From positions 49,041,001 through 49,105,000 of the forward strand of contig NC_060214.1 of NCBI RefSeq assembly GCF_021130785.1: a stretch of DNA of 64,000 nucleotides. Direction: 5' to 3'. A program made the position numbers and the translations under genes. Source of the stretch: Homalodisca vitripennis. Its lineage: Eukaryota > Arthropoda > Insecta > Hemiptera > Cicadellidae. Positions 22,901 through 35,316 of this stretch are shown one piece after another; position 1 is the stretch's first letter; every line of letters starts with the position of its first letter. The notes beneath the pieces were generated by a model. That model ran no database searches, was not told the origin of the DNA, and worked only from the letters and a program-made list of their open reading frames with translations.

Positions 22901-23013
22901 ACGTTCTCTGATCCTATTTCTGGATTGTTACATGTGGGTTTGTCAGTCGTAACCTAATTTGTGCTCGTTTGGTATCTGCTGTGACGAAGAATGCTTTTAG
23001 TCTGTTTGTGTAT
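19920..23013. other. Long gap with no recognised gene
   Basis: Short open frames exist (for example at 19981-20240, 21191-21439 and 22462-22737), but none has recognisable motifs or codon character. Direct repetition of CTGCACCA-type words occurs near 20788-20815. Confidence 0.45.
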
Positions 23014-24627
23014 GGGGGGTAGTACACCGTTAAATGTCAAAAATTTCATTATTTATTTTTTTTATTATAATTGTTTACTAGTTTGTTCTGATCAATACAG
23101 TAAAAACATTATGATGATATCTTGATTTTTAGCTGAATTATGACAAAAAAACGAAACCAATACATGACGCTTTTTGTACAAAATCCAAATCTTGTACACT
23201 CCTCTTGTTTTTATATTTCGTTTTCATACAGTATTCATTGATAGTAGGTAGTGTTTTGCTTTACAATCTGTGATTTGTTTTCTTATTTCTATTTTTACAG
23301 GCCTATGGCTTTGGTTCAGTGTATTGTTTGTTTACATTACTTGAGTGAAGATTAGTGTCAACATTTACGTCTTCAGTGTCAAGTAATCGAAAATAGATTG
23401 ACAGACTCTGTGATTGACCAACTAGGTGTGTACTTTGGTAATGCTATTAGAGCCAATCCCAATGACTTGGTATCAATGAGAAAGGTTGCTTGGACAGTAT
23501 GGAACCACAAGGGCAGTTCGGATGAGAAACCACTTCTCCATTTTTGTCCGACTGGCCCAGAATCTTGGTGTAAGTACCAGCAGGCTATATCTAATGACTC
23601 AATAACAACATTTAAACATAAAAATACAATACCATACCCTATAATGGATTCCATTAAACCAATATTCGTAGATCTGACAAAGCCTGAACTTTTAAGAAGA
23701 CGTTTAAAAGGAAAGACCCAAAACGCTAACGAGCCATAAAACAGTGTGCTTTGGAACATCTGCCCTAAAAAAGGTTTTGCTGGAAGAACAGTTTTAAATA
23801 TTGCAGCACATGAAGAATCTTTCATTTATAATGAAGGGCATTTAGATAGGTTAAAGGTTCTTCCTCATTTATCCATGACTCCGGGGACTTTCTGTGAAGA
23901 ATTGTTGAGAAATTCTGATGAGATCCGTGTGCGCGCATTGCTAAAGAAAGTTGAAAATCAAAGTTTGGAAGCCAGAAGAGCCAGAAGGAGATTGAGACTA
24001 GACCAGCAAAGGAGATTTTAAGAAGTAGAAGGTGTAACATATGCAGCAGGGTCTTTTTAATGTAAGATAAAACATAATTTTTAATAGTTTAACTTTAACG
24101 GTGGTTTTCCGAAAATTCCTTTTTTGCCTACTATTTCCATGATTTCTCAAAAAGTATTCACGATATCCTTACCAAATGTTCAGGGGATGTTTATAACATC
24201 ATTATCTATAGCATGAACTAGGATTACCAGAAATGAATCAATACAACCCAATTTATTAAGGTAAATAAATGTTTTTTTTAATAAATTATGTTTATTTTGT
24301 AATTTATATTTTTTTTATTATTTATTTGAACATTAGACCAATATCCTTAGTTCATGCCATAGCCCTAGGTCTAAAAAACAGAATAATACCAAATTTATGT
24401 GTGAAAATTTTATTTGAGCGTTACAATTATGTTAATAATTAAGCTACGTAAAAAAAACAAAAAAAATTATAACTCAGTAATAGAATAAAATATTTTATTA
24501 AAAATAATTTTTAAAATAAACTGAAGTATATATCTAACGTACCCAAAAAATTTCATATGTTTAGGTATATCAGTAGTTGCACAAGAAATAAATTTGTAAA
24601 TGCAAGCGGAAAGGTGTACTACCCCCC
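23014..24627 (+). mobile_element. Kolobok-like DNA transposon, internally deleted
   Basis: The terminal inverted repeats GGGGGGTAGTACACC (23014-23028) and GGTGTACTACCCCCC (24613-24627) bound a 1614-bp element. The right flank is TTAA (24628-24631). The left flank is now GTAT, so the target duplication has decayed or was never perfect. Only the C-terminal part of the transposase remains. TTAA targets and this transposase type are features of the Kolobok superfamily. A related longer element lies at 35317-37971. Confidence 0.8.
23386..24021 (+). pseudogene. Kolobok-like (Mutator-like transposase domain) C-terminal fragment
   Basis: About 210 codons are readable in one frame. The order is LTDSVIDQLGVYFGNAIRAN, a DEKP..HFCPTGPESWCKY cysteine block near 23522-23580, IKPIFVDLTKPELL near 23650, KGKTQNANE near 23712, WNICPKKGFAG near 23754, then NIAAHEESFIYNEGHLDRL, and a basic tail with RRARRRLRLDQQRRF ending at 24021. 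Only one in-frame stop is seen (TAA 23737-23739, just after NANE). The N-terminal half with the first catalytic Asp (DGSWQKRG in the other copy) is absent. It aligns in order with the pseudogene at 35764-37561. The single stop suggests younger decay than in that copy. Confidence 0.85.
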
Positions 24628-24631
24628 TTAA

Positions 24632-25772
24632 TTCCACAAGGTGCTGCAGATTAAAATGTAGATTGCAGATCAGAATAACGTTTAGTCCTAATCAATTTTC
24701 TCCTGATAATAACGTCTTATTGGCACAGTTGAACAAAATGTAAGGTGTAATGAGTCTCCAATATCAATTTGGAGTTGCTACAATACGTCTAGAAGATAAT
24801 ATGTTGTTTCAATGCCATCTCTGACGGCAGAATCATCACATCGTTTTTAAACAACGAAAGTACATAAACATTGAAATTCTATAATGTATTAAAAAACTAT
24901 TATAGTTTTTTTATATAATAATATATAAAATACGTATATAATATACGCAATTATACATCAAATATATAGATATTTTAATCACTGTAGTTTATTTTTTACA
25001 TAGGCCACAAGTAAAACATTATCTATTACTCTAAAGTCTCATTTTAGTATACAATAATTTGCTGCTTAATATTTTTTTTTAAATAAAAAAGTTTGAACTA
25101 TTAAACCTAATTAACACCATATACACTTTTTTAAATTATGTTAAATTAATCCTCATTAGTGTCAGTATTATGTACGATTATTTTAATTTTGTGAAATATT
25201 TACATGATGTTATAATGTTGTTGGTATATTTAATATCTCCATTATAAATGAGGGTAATATTGAATAATAATAATTTGTTAAAACTTTATCGTCGGGAATA
25301 GTTATAAATATAATATAAGTATTAATCAAAATCCGTTCACTTTTTTTATTAACTACAACCTTACATTGTGTATTCATATCCATTTACTTTTTGCCACTAT
25401 CGTTAATTCTTTCAAAATATACACAAACTCACAAAGAAATCAGTGCACAATTATGCTTATTATATTGTATCAGAACTATGACAAACTTTGGTTATGTATT
25501 GTAAAAATTTTGTAATCCCTAAGTTTCCATAATAATAGGTTTTTTGCTGTGTGAGTAATCAGATACATTTTTCAATAAATACTCTAGCTATACAAATCAT
25601 TTGTTGTTGTATGCAATTAATATTCTTTAAAAGTAAATGCAAACTGTGTGCTTCCATAATACCAATTATGATAGAAGTGTAGTTAAGACATTATCAAATA
25701 GATTTCCTTAAACTTTTTATTTCCATGTGTCAAACAGGAAAATAGACATTTTACATTTAATTAATAGCTCTC
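24632..25772. other. AT-rich gap
   Basis: No gene or repeat was recognised, and composition is very AT-rich. Confidence 0.5.
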
Positions 25773-26114
25773 GGACATGGTTAGACAGATATCCAGTGAT
25801 AATAGAATATTCAAGGAGCTAAGAGATGTACACATTTTATCTTCTGTGTGTTGATACGTACTGCAAGATAGATCTTAATAGTTTTAGGACATGTTTAGAC
25901 AGATATCCGTTGATAATAGAATATTCAAACAGCTAAGAGATGTACACATTTCATCTTCTGTGTGTTGATACGTACTGCAAGATATATCTTAATAGCACTA
26001 CGACATGCTAACAGAAAGCCGATGTTAATAAATTATTCTAGGAGTATGGAAAGGTACACAATTCATCTCTCAATGCTTTACACGTACTATAACGTCTCTA
26101 TACTATAAAATTGA
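25773..26114. repeat. 114-bp tandem repeat, three units of increasing divergence
   Basis: Units start at 25773, 25887 and 26001 with GGACATG (CGACATG in the third). The first two are close: both hold AGACAGATATCC, GATAATAGAATATTCAA and TTCTGTGTGTTGATACGTAC. The third is clearly diverged. Fainter echoes such as ATCCAGTGATAATAGATTATTCTA recur near 26262. Confidence 0.85.
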
Positions 26115-29100
26115 TACTTATAATTCTTTAAACAGTTGAGTTTAGATAGTCAGAAATAATAGATTATTACAGAGTTTATTTAAATAAATTTTTTATATTC
26201 TGTTGCTAGGTAATTAGTACGAAATTCATCCTAATTGCTTTTCAAGCTGGTAAGACCACGTATCCAGTGATAATAGATTATTCTATAATTTAGTACGATA
26301 CAATTTGTATAATCTAGGGCTATATAGGCTACTTACTACAAATGCGATGCTAAACGCTCTTCAGTCAGAGTGAGAATAGGTAATTAATTGTAGAATATTT
26401 TATTATGTAGATAGGTTTTTTTACATATTCCTGGCCCTTATATGACACAGTTTTTTTGTAATTTCATTTAAAATACATGAAGGAAAACGATCTGTACGCT
26501 TGACTAACTATTTCATTCAGCATTGACCATGACAGATTTGTTTCAAAAGCAACTATTTTGTTGGTTACTGCATTATCCGACACAAGGACATCCGAATCAG
26601 TCCCAGGTGTTCATTTTAGGTAAGCTTCTTGTCGTTGTGAAAGATCAGAAAAAATCACTTTCATTACTTAAAAAGTCTTAGTTTAAATGTTATAGAGGTT
26701 TACATTCTTATACAATTACCTATTTAAAAAAATTTATACCGTATGTTGAATTTACAAATTTTTCTGAAACGTTTAAATCTCTAAATACAGTTTTAGTTTT
26801 CAACAATATATCTTTTTGATTTTGCAAGATACATAGACTCTATAATAATATTTATTTGTTTTCCTGTTAATTTTAGACATAAAAATAAATAGTTTATAAC
26901 CAATATAAATGATTTTAGATTTTATACAAATATTAAATAACAGTGAAATTTTTGATAATTTTGTAAACTTTTAATTAATGTTAGCATACTAAATTTAGGT
27001 TATTTGAAAAAAGGACCTAAAGGTATTTTTAGGTTTTTTAGGGTATATAAAAATAAGTGTGTAATTATTGTATATCTTAGATTTAATTAGAAAATGTTTT
27101 CTATTATTTATAGGAATCTGATTTTGACGTTCAATTGGTAAAAACTTACTCGCTTTAACGGTAATTATTAACAAAGTTATCATAAAAGTTTTTGAGCAAG
27201 CTTCAATATCTATGAAATATACTGATGCGTTTTAGTATATTATGTGCAATTTATAAACAATTCAGTGAACTTCTGCATAAAGGCAAACATCCGGCTGCCA
27301 CCCTAGGAAATTGTGAACGTAACTTTAGCGGGATAAAAGCTCACTGGAGGGAGTGGGACAGGATATAGATTGCACGTGCCAGAGTAGAAGCTTATTGCCT
27401 GAAGTCGGTTTCTCAACCCACGCATATATTTATATTTTCCTGATCGCGAAAATATCCAACCAACAATGATACCGGATCATTATTCATTCAGAGTTGCAAC
27501 CAACGCAGGTACGGAAATACTCTATTGATTTGTACATTTGTTATGACATTTTATCGGGATGAATATTATTTAAATATTCCCAAAGATATTACGCGTACCA
27601 TAATGGTGTAACGGCCTCGTGTACCTTGTTATCATGTCATAGCAACAGTACATATGCTGAATTGATGCCATTGAGAGAATCAGTTATTATAAGGTCAGTT
27701 ATTATTAATCCAACCTCGTTATTGCTCAGTATTAACAATGAAGATCATCATAATCATCAGGGCGAATTGATCATCACAATGATTAATGAGGGACGTAATT
27801 GGACCAGATAAAGTAGACAGGCATGTTCTCGCCTGTTGGTTATTTTTGGTCATTAGATATTGCAGGGAACTGAGTTTCTCAAAGTACTTAGGGTCCCGCG
27901 AGCTCATATCAGGGCGTCTGCGGAGCTTGCCTACGAAATTTGTAAAAATATATAAACTGCTGTTAAGAAACGTGATTTGATGATGAGGTGAAAAATACTT
28001 TCAACTCAGGAGTAAAGTATAATTATTTTCATACACTTTCGGAGAACAAGTTGGGGTCTGCAGGCAATTTAAAGAGAAAATATAAAGGTAGGAAATGTAA
28101 TGGAATGTGGCACAAACGGCATTTGCCAAGAGAAGTTATCTTTCCCGGGAACCACCACTAGAAGAGCTCCTGATCCACGCGGAAGAGACGAGAGAGAATT
28201 CGTGTACATGCTAAAACATTTTAACACAGAGCTATAGAATTCAAAATATACATGCAGCTCCAGCAAAGAGAGTAACGCAACACGTGGTAGGGCACACTCC
28301 TACCTTCTTTAAATGCGTAGTAAAGATGTTCATAATTACATTTAATATATTTCTTTAGATTTAGTAATCTCTTCAAATGAATAGGCTTTATCCCTTTTGT
28401 AACAGTTTGAAGCTCTAATCCACAATATTTGATAATATTTTATTATATATTTATTTCGATACATGTCAAGTATCTTAGAAACTTTAGTAGTGTACTTCGT
28501 CTCATTACATAAATTATTATTATCTATTGACTTAATGTTTTGCAATAAAATAAAACAAATCAATACGTATTGTCTAGTTTATTAAGTATTGGTAACTAAT
28601 TAATTATTTAACCAACGTATGAAAAATATTTTTCTCAGGTACATTTTCCGGGACTTTATTTGATGTCATATATGTTAGTTAGATCAAGTTTCTAATTTGA
28701 CCATGGTATCTAGATAACTATATTTTATATGAATCAATGTTCATTTAGTAGCTATCATCAGATATATTTAAGTATATATTTAGACAAATTAATAAAATTT
28801 TGCTCAATTAAGACTAAAGTTAATCCAATACTTAATAGCCTACCAGTTTATTAAATAATTAAATCACTTATTGTAACTAATTCAGAATGTGCCTTTCTCT
28901 ATTAAAGTCTTCCTGATGGTTTAAATAATACTCCTCTCGCGGATATTTTTAAACATGTAACTCTTATTCATTGTTAATATACGATATAAATTTAATTGTT
29001 TAATTAAACTGTTCTTACCTATGCGTTCTGTACGGGAGGGAGAAATACCGTGGGACACAAACATTGAAATCCGGCTTGTAAAATAAGAAGCTTTAAAACG

Positions 29101-30166
29101 CAAGCCAAGTTCATCCTAGCTTTCATCTCACCTAGTAGTACAAGTTTGAATATATTTAACTTGTTACATTATTTAATAGCTGCCTGTATATATATTATCA
29201 GAATTATAAGTAGTATGAGAAACACCTAAATGAGAATATTACCATTTTGTTTATCAATAGATATCAGCTCGTCAATTAATAAAGTTTTCCAGGAATAGAT
29301 ATGAGAATTCCAGAAAATTTTTTTAAATATTAATTGTTATAAAACACAAGGTAGCAAATTAAAAGACAGATTTTCTTTCATCTAAACTACAATATTAAAC
29401 CTCAACTACAACATAATTAAGCCTTTTATGTTTTTAGTAGTGTAGCTAATACAATCAAATATGACACCGTCAGGAAGTGAAACGTTTTTATGATTTACTA
29501 CTCATTTTTTTAAATAACATATATTTTTGAAAGATTTTTTCATTTTTTGAGAATAAACAAAAATTGCATATCAATACGTCTTTTGCAGTTTAAGAATTCC
29601 AAAATTTAGACTTAATTCTTCCAGAGGGAGTAACATACTTATAACTACAAGATATATCAAACTAATATTTCTCGGTAACATTTTAATAGTAGTGGGAATG
29701 CTAACTTACATTTTCAAAATAAAAATATGTCAGTCTTTCAGATCACACTTACAGTAGAAATGTAAATCTCTATCATAAGCAGTTTTTCTTAAGGCCTAAT
29801 TATGAAATGACAAAAAATGACTCAAATTATACTTAAAATTTCTATAACTTTTTAACCTGTATTTTTTATTTTCTGTTTTCAGAATGGGTATCTTAAAGGC
29901 TATTATTTAAAGAAATTACCTAACATATTATCAATTGTACCACCTTAAGGTAAACTACATTAACGACTAGTAGTTTTATTGTTCAACAGTACATGCCAAA
30001 GTTGCAATGAAAATATGAACAATTTTACATATCGAGAAAAAGGTTAGGTGGTTATTATAAACACTGAAAAATCACTTACTTGTAATTGTTGTCAATGTTA
30101 TACAACCACTGCTTATTGATGACTATCCCTTACAGTTACGAATATAATTCCATTAATATTACGTTT
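26115..30166. other. Long gap with no recognised gene
   Basis: AT-rich DNA with GC-richer islands at about 27290-27530 and 28050-28310 and a small one at 29020-29110. The last could be read on the minus strand as a short exon ending in ACGCATAG before GTAAGA, but no protein family was recognised in any of them. Confidence 0.4.
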
Positions 30167-30252
30167 TATTGTAAGCAGTGTGAAACATACTCCATCGTTG
30201 GCTTATATTGCAAGCAGTGTGAAACATACTCCATCGTTGGCTTTTATTGCAA
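30167..30252. repeat. 39-bp tandem duplication
   Basis: TATTG(C/T)AAGCAGTGTGAAAC and the following CTCCATCGTTGGCTT occur twice with a 39-base period (GCAGTG at 30175 and 30214), and the start of a third unit is visible. The period is divisible by three, so a short open frame runs through it, but nothing else supports coding. Confidence 0.9.
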
Positions 30253-30304
30253 GAGAGTGCAAATATGTTATATGTAAAAAGCGTTCTACATTGCTAAATA
30301 AAGT

Positions 30305-30720
30305 TTTGAAGAAATACAATAACATTTTTACAATTAACTCGTGACATACCAGACCTAAGTTACAAAATTTTATTTCAGAGAAGGTTCCTTAGAGTACCCG
30401 TAGCCCTTTGAGTTGCCTTTGATTACAGGGCTAGTATCTCACTAGTTCATCCTCTCTTTTTCTCATTATGACGTTCCAACTCCGAGCTTAGTGGCAAATA
30501 AATATAAATATAATATCATAAACATGATATAAAAATCTGTGCATTATGTATGAATATCCTTTTTAAATATAAAGATCGTTACTTATGTTTTAAGTGATCA
30601 CCTGAGAACTCATAGGTAAATTTAGATTATCTTAGCTGGTTATATCGGTCTTACATGATATTTTTCTATATTTTAATGTTGTGCTGATATTTCAGTAGCT
30701 TAGCGATTCTCAGTATCTTT
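30305..30720. repeat. Dispersed repeat, copy 1 (partner at 45770)
   Basis: It is collinear with 45770-46160. Shared blocks include TTGAAGAAATACAAT, AAATTACAAAATT-like words, TGATTACA.GGCTAGTA.CTCAC.AG.TCATCCTCT, AATATAATAT and TCACCTGAGAA/TCACGTGAGAA. The class is unknown. Confidence 0.65.
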
Positions 30721-31707
30721 AAATTTGGCAAATCATTTCGTTAAGCTGTGTTCATTACTAAACCTGTGAAGTAGATATAACTGGGATAGTCTTCCTAACC
30801 AATTTTTTGCCTTTGGATTGGTCCCTTAATGCACTTGACCCGATTTAAAAAAATGTACCTGAATAATTCTTAATTTAAATACTTAAGCTTTTTTTGACCA
30901 TGCTACGCAATTTTAGAGCTATGTATTGGGGAGGGATGCACGAACAAGGTTCTGAGGATGGCTCCTTTGTACGAGTTTACATTTAAACGTAATAACAATA
31001 AAGACCGTTCATAGCATTACAAATGCAACAAATGTAAAATTTACTGTCCTATTACGTTGTTAGTAATTGTAAATAGTAGCTATCTGTGTACTTTATAGAA
31101 GGAAAATTTTAACACAATATAATTACGGCTCTTTACATTTTGTTTAAGGTTCAGTAAAAATATTATAACTAAACACGAAATTTTAGTGAGTTGATTAATG
31201 CATGTGTTGTAGGAGACGGTAACTTTTAACAGAAAATTCCTTTATCAAGAGTCTTAACATTTATCACGTATTTATTGATATTATATATTTACTCTAATAA
31301 ACGTACACTTTCTGTACTATGTAAGTCCAAAGAACAAAAATTGTTATGCATTAGTAAATTATTTCCTCTCTATGTAAAGGTTTTCAAGGAATACCCTAGT
31401 GAGAAAGACTCTCTCACAGTATCAAAGATTACTGTAGTTTAAATAAATAACAAATTTCAAAATTAGAACAAATTATTTGTGATTGATACATAATATATTA
31501 ATCTAGAAAACTGAGTACGAATGCCCGTTTGTACTTCCATGTACAGATTGAGGCGTAATTCTCCTCATTGACACAATGTCGTCAAAGACAAGTGGTTTAC
31601 AAAACAGTCTCTGTTGTGTGCCTGTAGCTATATCAAAAATGAAGTGCAACATCCCTGTACCGTCCTTCGAACATCCACCGTCCTGGGTGGTAAATTTCTT
31701 ACATAAC
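30721..31707. other. AT-rich gap
   Basis: No gene was recognised. An open minus-strand frame at 31503-31787 overlaps the CpG-rich end of the piggyBac-like element and is not considered coding. Confidence 0.45.
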
Positions 31708-31711
31708 TTAA

Positions 31712-32755
31712 CCCTTAAAGCGCCGTAAGCGCATATGCGCGCGAGGATCGACTTTGCTCTGAACGCCGTAAGCGCGTAGACGCGCAATATACTTGTTTTT
31801 ACTATTTTGCACTGTTAGTTCAGAGTTTGTCCGCTAGACTGTGAGGGGTGTATGTTACAGTAGTGTAGCGGGGCTGTGCCACATCACGTGACAATCTTTG
31901 TGTTTAACGATCGATACTGAACCGGTTTTTGTTGAACAGCTGGCAGTTTAGTAGTATTGCTCAACGCCGCAAGCGCATTTATGCGTACGTCACTGCCTCG
32001 CCGCGCGCCGGGCAGCTCTTGTGTTCTTCTTCATATCCTGTTGAAGCAGTGCGAATAGTTGATCGGTAAACTACTGTGTAGTTTTATGTGTTATATGATC
32101 ATCTTTTTATGAAAGTTATATATTTATAAACTTTTGAAATAAACAGTTTCTTGAATGGCGATAGAAGTCTTTTTTCCTCGTAGAAATATTTTTACTCCTT
32201 ATATTTATAATTATGTATTTTAGCTCTTGTTCCGAAATTCTACATTTATGTTTATTTTTTTTTATTTAGGCTTGTTTTTACTCCAATAAGTGTTACAATA
32301 TTTTATTTACTTCTATAAACATCTGAAAACCATTTTGTAATTATTATAAAAATAACACCCGTTAGAGGACTAAGAATTTGGAAAATATTTGGTTTTCAAA
32401 TTTTTGGCATGTAAATTTAATTTTTTATTTTAACTTTGTATTAAATATGTAATATACTTATTTTCTAGTTCTATTCTAGTACATATAAGCACGCAATGTC
32501 ATCATTGATATACATAATAATAAAAGGAAACAGTAAGCATTGGGTAAAATTTATAAAGGAGCTGGAACGCTACATAGTAAATCATGTGTATTTTGGGCAA
32601 TAAATATGATAAAAGATAATTTTTTGCAGTTTCTGTTTTATTTTGTTACCTAAAAAAAGAAATTAAAATTAGCGTTGAGAAAATCTAATTTTAATTTTTT
32701 ATAATAAATGAGCGCTAATCCAGAGTTTAGCTGAAACTGTTTGGCGCTTTAAGGG
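31712..32755. mobile_element. piggyBac-like non-autonomous element (MITE), 1044 bp
   Basis: The ends are CCCTTAAAGCGCC (31712) and GGCGCTTTAAGGG (to 32755), directly flanked by TTAA at 31708-31711 and 32756-32759. TTAA target duplication with CCC..GGG ends is the piggyBac signature. The first 300 bases hold three copies of a (A/G)CGCCG(T/C)AAGCGC word, each followed by a CpG-rich near-palindrome (at 31719, 31762 and about 31964). No transposase is encoded. The rest of the interior is AT-rich. Confidence 0.8.
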
Positions 32756-32759
32756 TTAA

Positions 32760-35312
32760 TATATTGGCCCTAGTGGTTAATTTTGATACCTCAATTATTA
32801 AAAATAGTAATATCCTTCGTTAAACTCATGATATACAAGTCGCACTATAGTAACTTCCCTACTAGTTAAGCAGGATATAATGCTGTAAATCCCAACGATC
32901 TATTCAATATTTACCATTGTTTTCTTCATTTTGTTCCATTAATTTTTTGGAGCCGTGTTTTGCACAAAAATAGACAAATGTATTTCTGAAGTGTTTGGAA
33001 TTTAAAGTATGACTTTGTTTCGAAAGAAATCAAAACCTAATTTAGTAAGTTTATCTTTAAGACATTAATTTAAGTTTCATATTTTTATATCTTATTTTTC
33101 GTACATAGATCAATATTAAAGAGGAAATGTATAATTATTATAAACCATCATTTAGAATAGAAACATTAATGATATCACAAAGTCATTTATGTATATTTAA
33201 CTGTGTTAACTGAATACATCCTCACGGAATCAATTATTAATGTATTTTTAATAATTTTACAAAATATTTAGTGGGTAATTGACTAATGATGACTTGAATT
33301 TCGAAATATAATGTTTTAATTTACATATAAATAAACTAATCAATATTTAGAAAGATTGTCGTTTAATATTTAAGGAAACGAAGAAAAAAATTTATTTATT
33401 AGAGAAAGTAATGTATATGTATATATATATATATATATATACATCTGATATTTTTCTTGTTAGACAGTCAAACCAAAAATAATCTTCTTGACAATATTCT
33501 TTTAAAAATGTAAACAAAATACAAAAACAAATATGTTAAAAAGAAAATAGAATATAATAAAGCGTTTCTCGTGCTCAGTCTGACCTTAAGACAAAACACA
33601 CAACAATATTTAAAATATACCATATTATTTTGTAAAACATATAAACAATAATAGCATTTAATAACATAAACTATAACTTTCTTTAAGAAAGATACAGGGC
33701 CTCCAAAGCAGAGCTTGTAATGAGGTCCCATCCTTGAATTAAAAATGAATATTTTTTTTAAAACGGTTTTATAATTATATTTTCTTAATGAACTCCCTAT
33801 ACTTAAATTCTAAATAGGAATATTTATATAAACTTTACAAAAAACTAAATATAATGTTCAAATATAAGGGAACATCAAGACAAGTTTTCTCAAAGAGGAA
33901 AGGCATAAGTCGCTGCTTATTAAAAAGATGCTGTAAAGAATGATAGGGTCTCTGAAACCTTATTTCTTGTTAGCTTCACTTCCAATATGAGCTTATAGGG
34001 TTAAATAGCTACAGAAGCCGATTATTTTCAAAAGAATGAGTTCACACTCTTTGTCATTAAATATAAAAGATACCTTTTATTTTACACAATTATTATATTG
34101 CCAGAGTACAAAAACCAGTTGTGAAAGTTTTTGTCTGTAGTGAGATGTTTTGAAGCATGTTCTAAATACACTGCACAATATAATATTACAAATATTTATA
34201 CTAAAAACTACACAATTCCAAGGTGTCACACAAACTTCAATACATTACAGAGCTGATGAAGTATACATATATCTAAATCCTACATACTTTAATAGGAACA
34301 AAACACATTTTATATTATACGTAACTACATTATTACTTTAAATTATAATTGTTAAGAAACACTATTGTATACAATTGTGTAATAAAATTCATGGCGCTTA
34401 GATATTTTGTGTAAAAAGAATAATTATAATGAAGAAACAATTTAAGTTTGTTAAATATTCTGAATATGTGCACCAGTTTCATTTCAAAGTGGAAATTACT
34501 GGAAATAATTTTAGAAAAGTTCTCTAATTTACAACATGTAATAACTATATTAATTGCTAGTGTATTCTTGAAAAACATCTATACCGCCGAGTAATCCAGC
34601 TATAATCAATATATCCTAAACCGAAACTCCAATAAACATGTATGCTTATGTAGGTAAATAGATATACCTAAGTGAGGTCGAGCTGTGATTTGGCTTTCTA
34701 TTAAGAATATAAAAACATCATTAACCTTCATAGATTGAAGATTTTCAGGTTTCTGATAATTTTTAATAAACCTGGCAGCGGAACTATATGAATTATTAGT
34801 ATAATTAAATGTCAGCTAAAACCCTTTTTAAATGTTTTTATTTACACGTGATTCGGTCTTCAACCATAATCAGTTTACATTATCCTCTAAATAAATAATA
34901 AACATTTAAATATACACAAGTTCTTCATTATAAATATTTTAAATTTAAATTACACAGTTGTAATTTTGATAAGTAATCTGTATTTAATACTTAAATTTTC
35001 CCAAAAATTGGATTTGTCTTATTTTTCTGATTCCTATTAAAATTTTATGGGGATCATTATTATAATTTAGATATATACGTAATTCTTCTTTTGTGTTTAA
35101 TTTCACTCCCTTCCTTTCGATATTTCCATGTTCTATTCAATATTTGTGTAACTATCTATACTGACCATAAGCAATGTTTCACATCAAAAGCATCACATGC
35201 TTGGTATGTAAAGCAGAACATATATATTTTTAGGCATAGAGGAAACTACATAAAACAGATGTGTTATGTCCCATCATAAAACTTCTTTTTTATGTGGGAA
35301 AGAGATTACATG
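32760..35312. other. AT-rich gap
   Basis: No gene was recognised. A (TA)n run lies at about 33412-33442. Short frames here lack any recognisable motif. Confidence 0.5.
33412..33442. repeat. (TA)n microsatellite
   Basis: A run of alternating T and A of about 30 bases with one GT interruption near its start. Confidence 0.9.
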
Positions 35313-35316
35313 TTAA

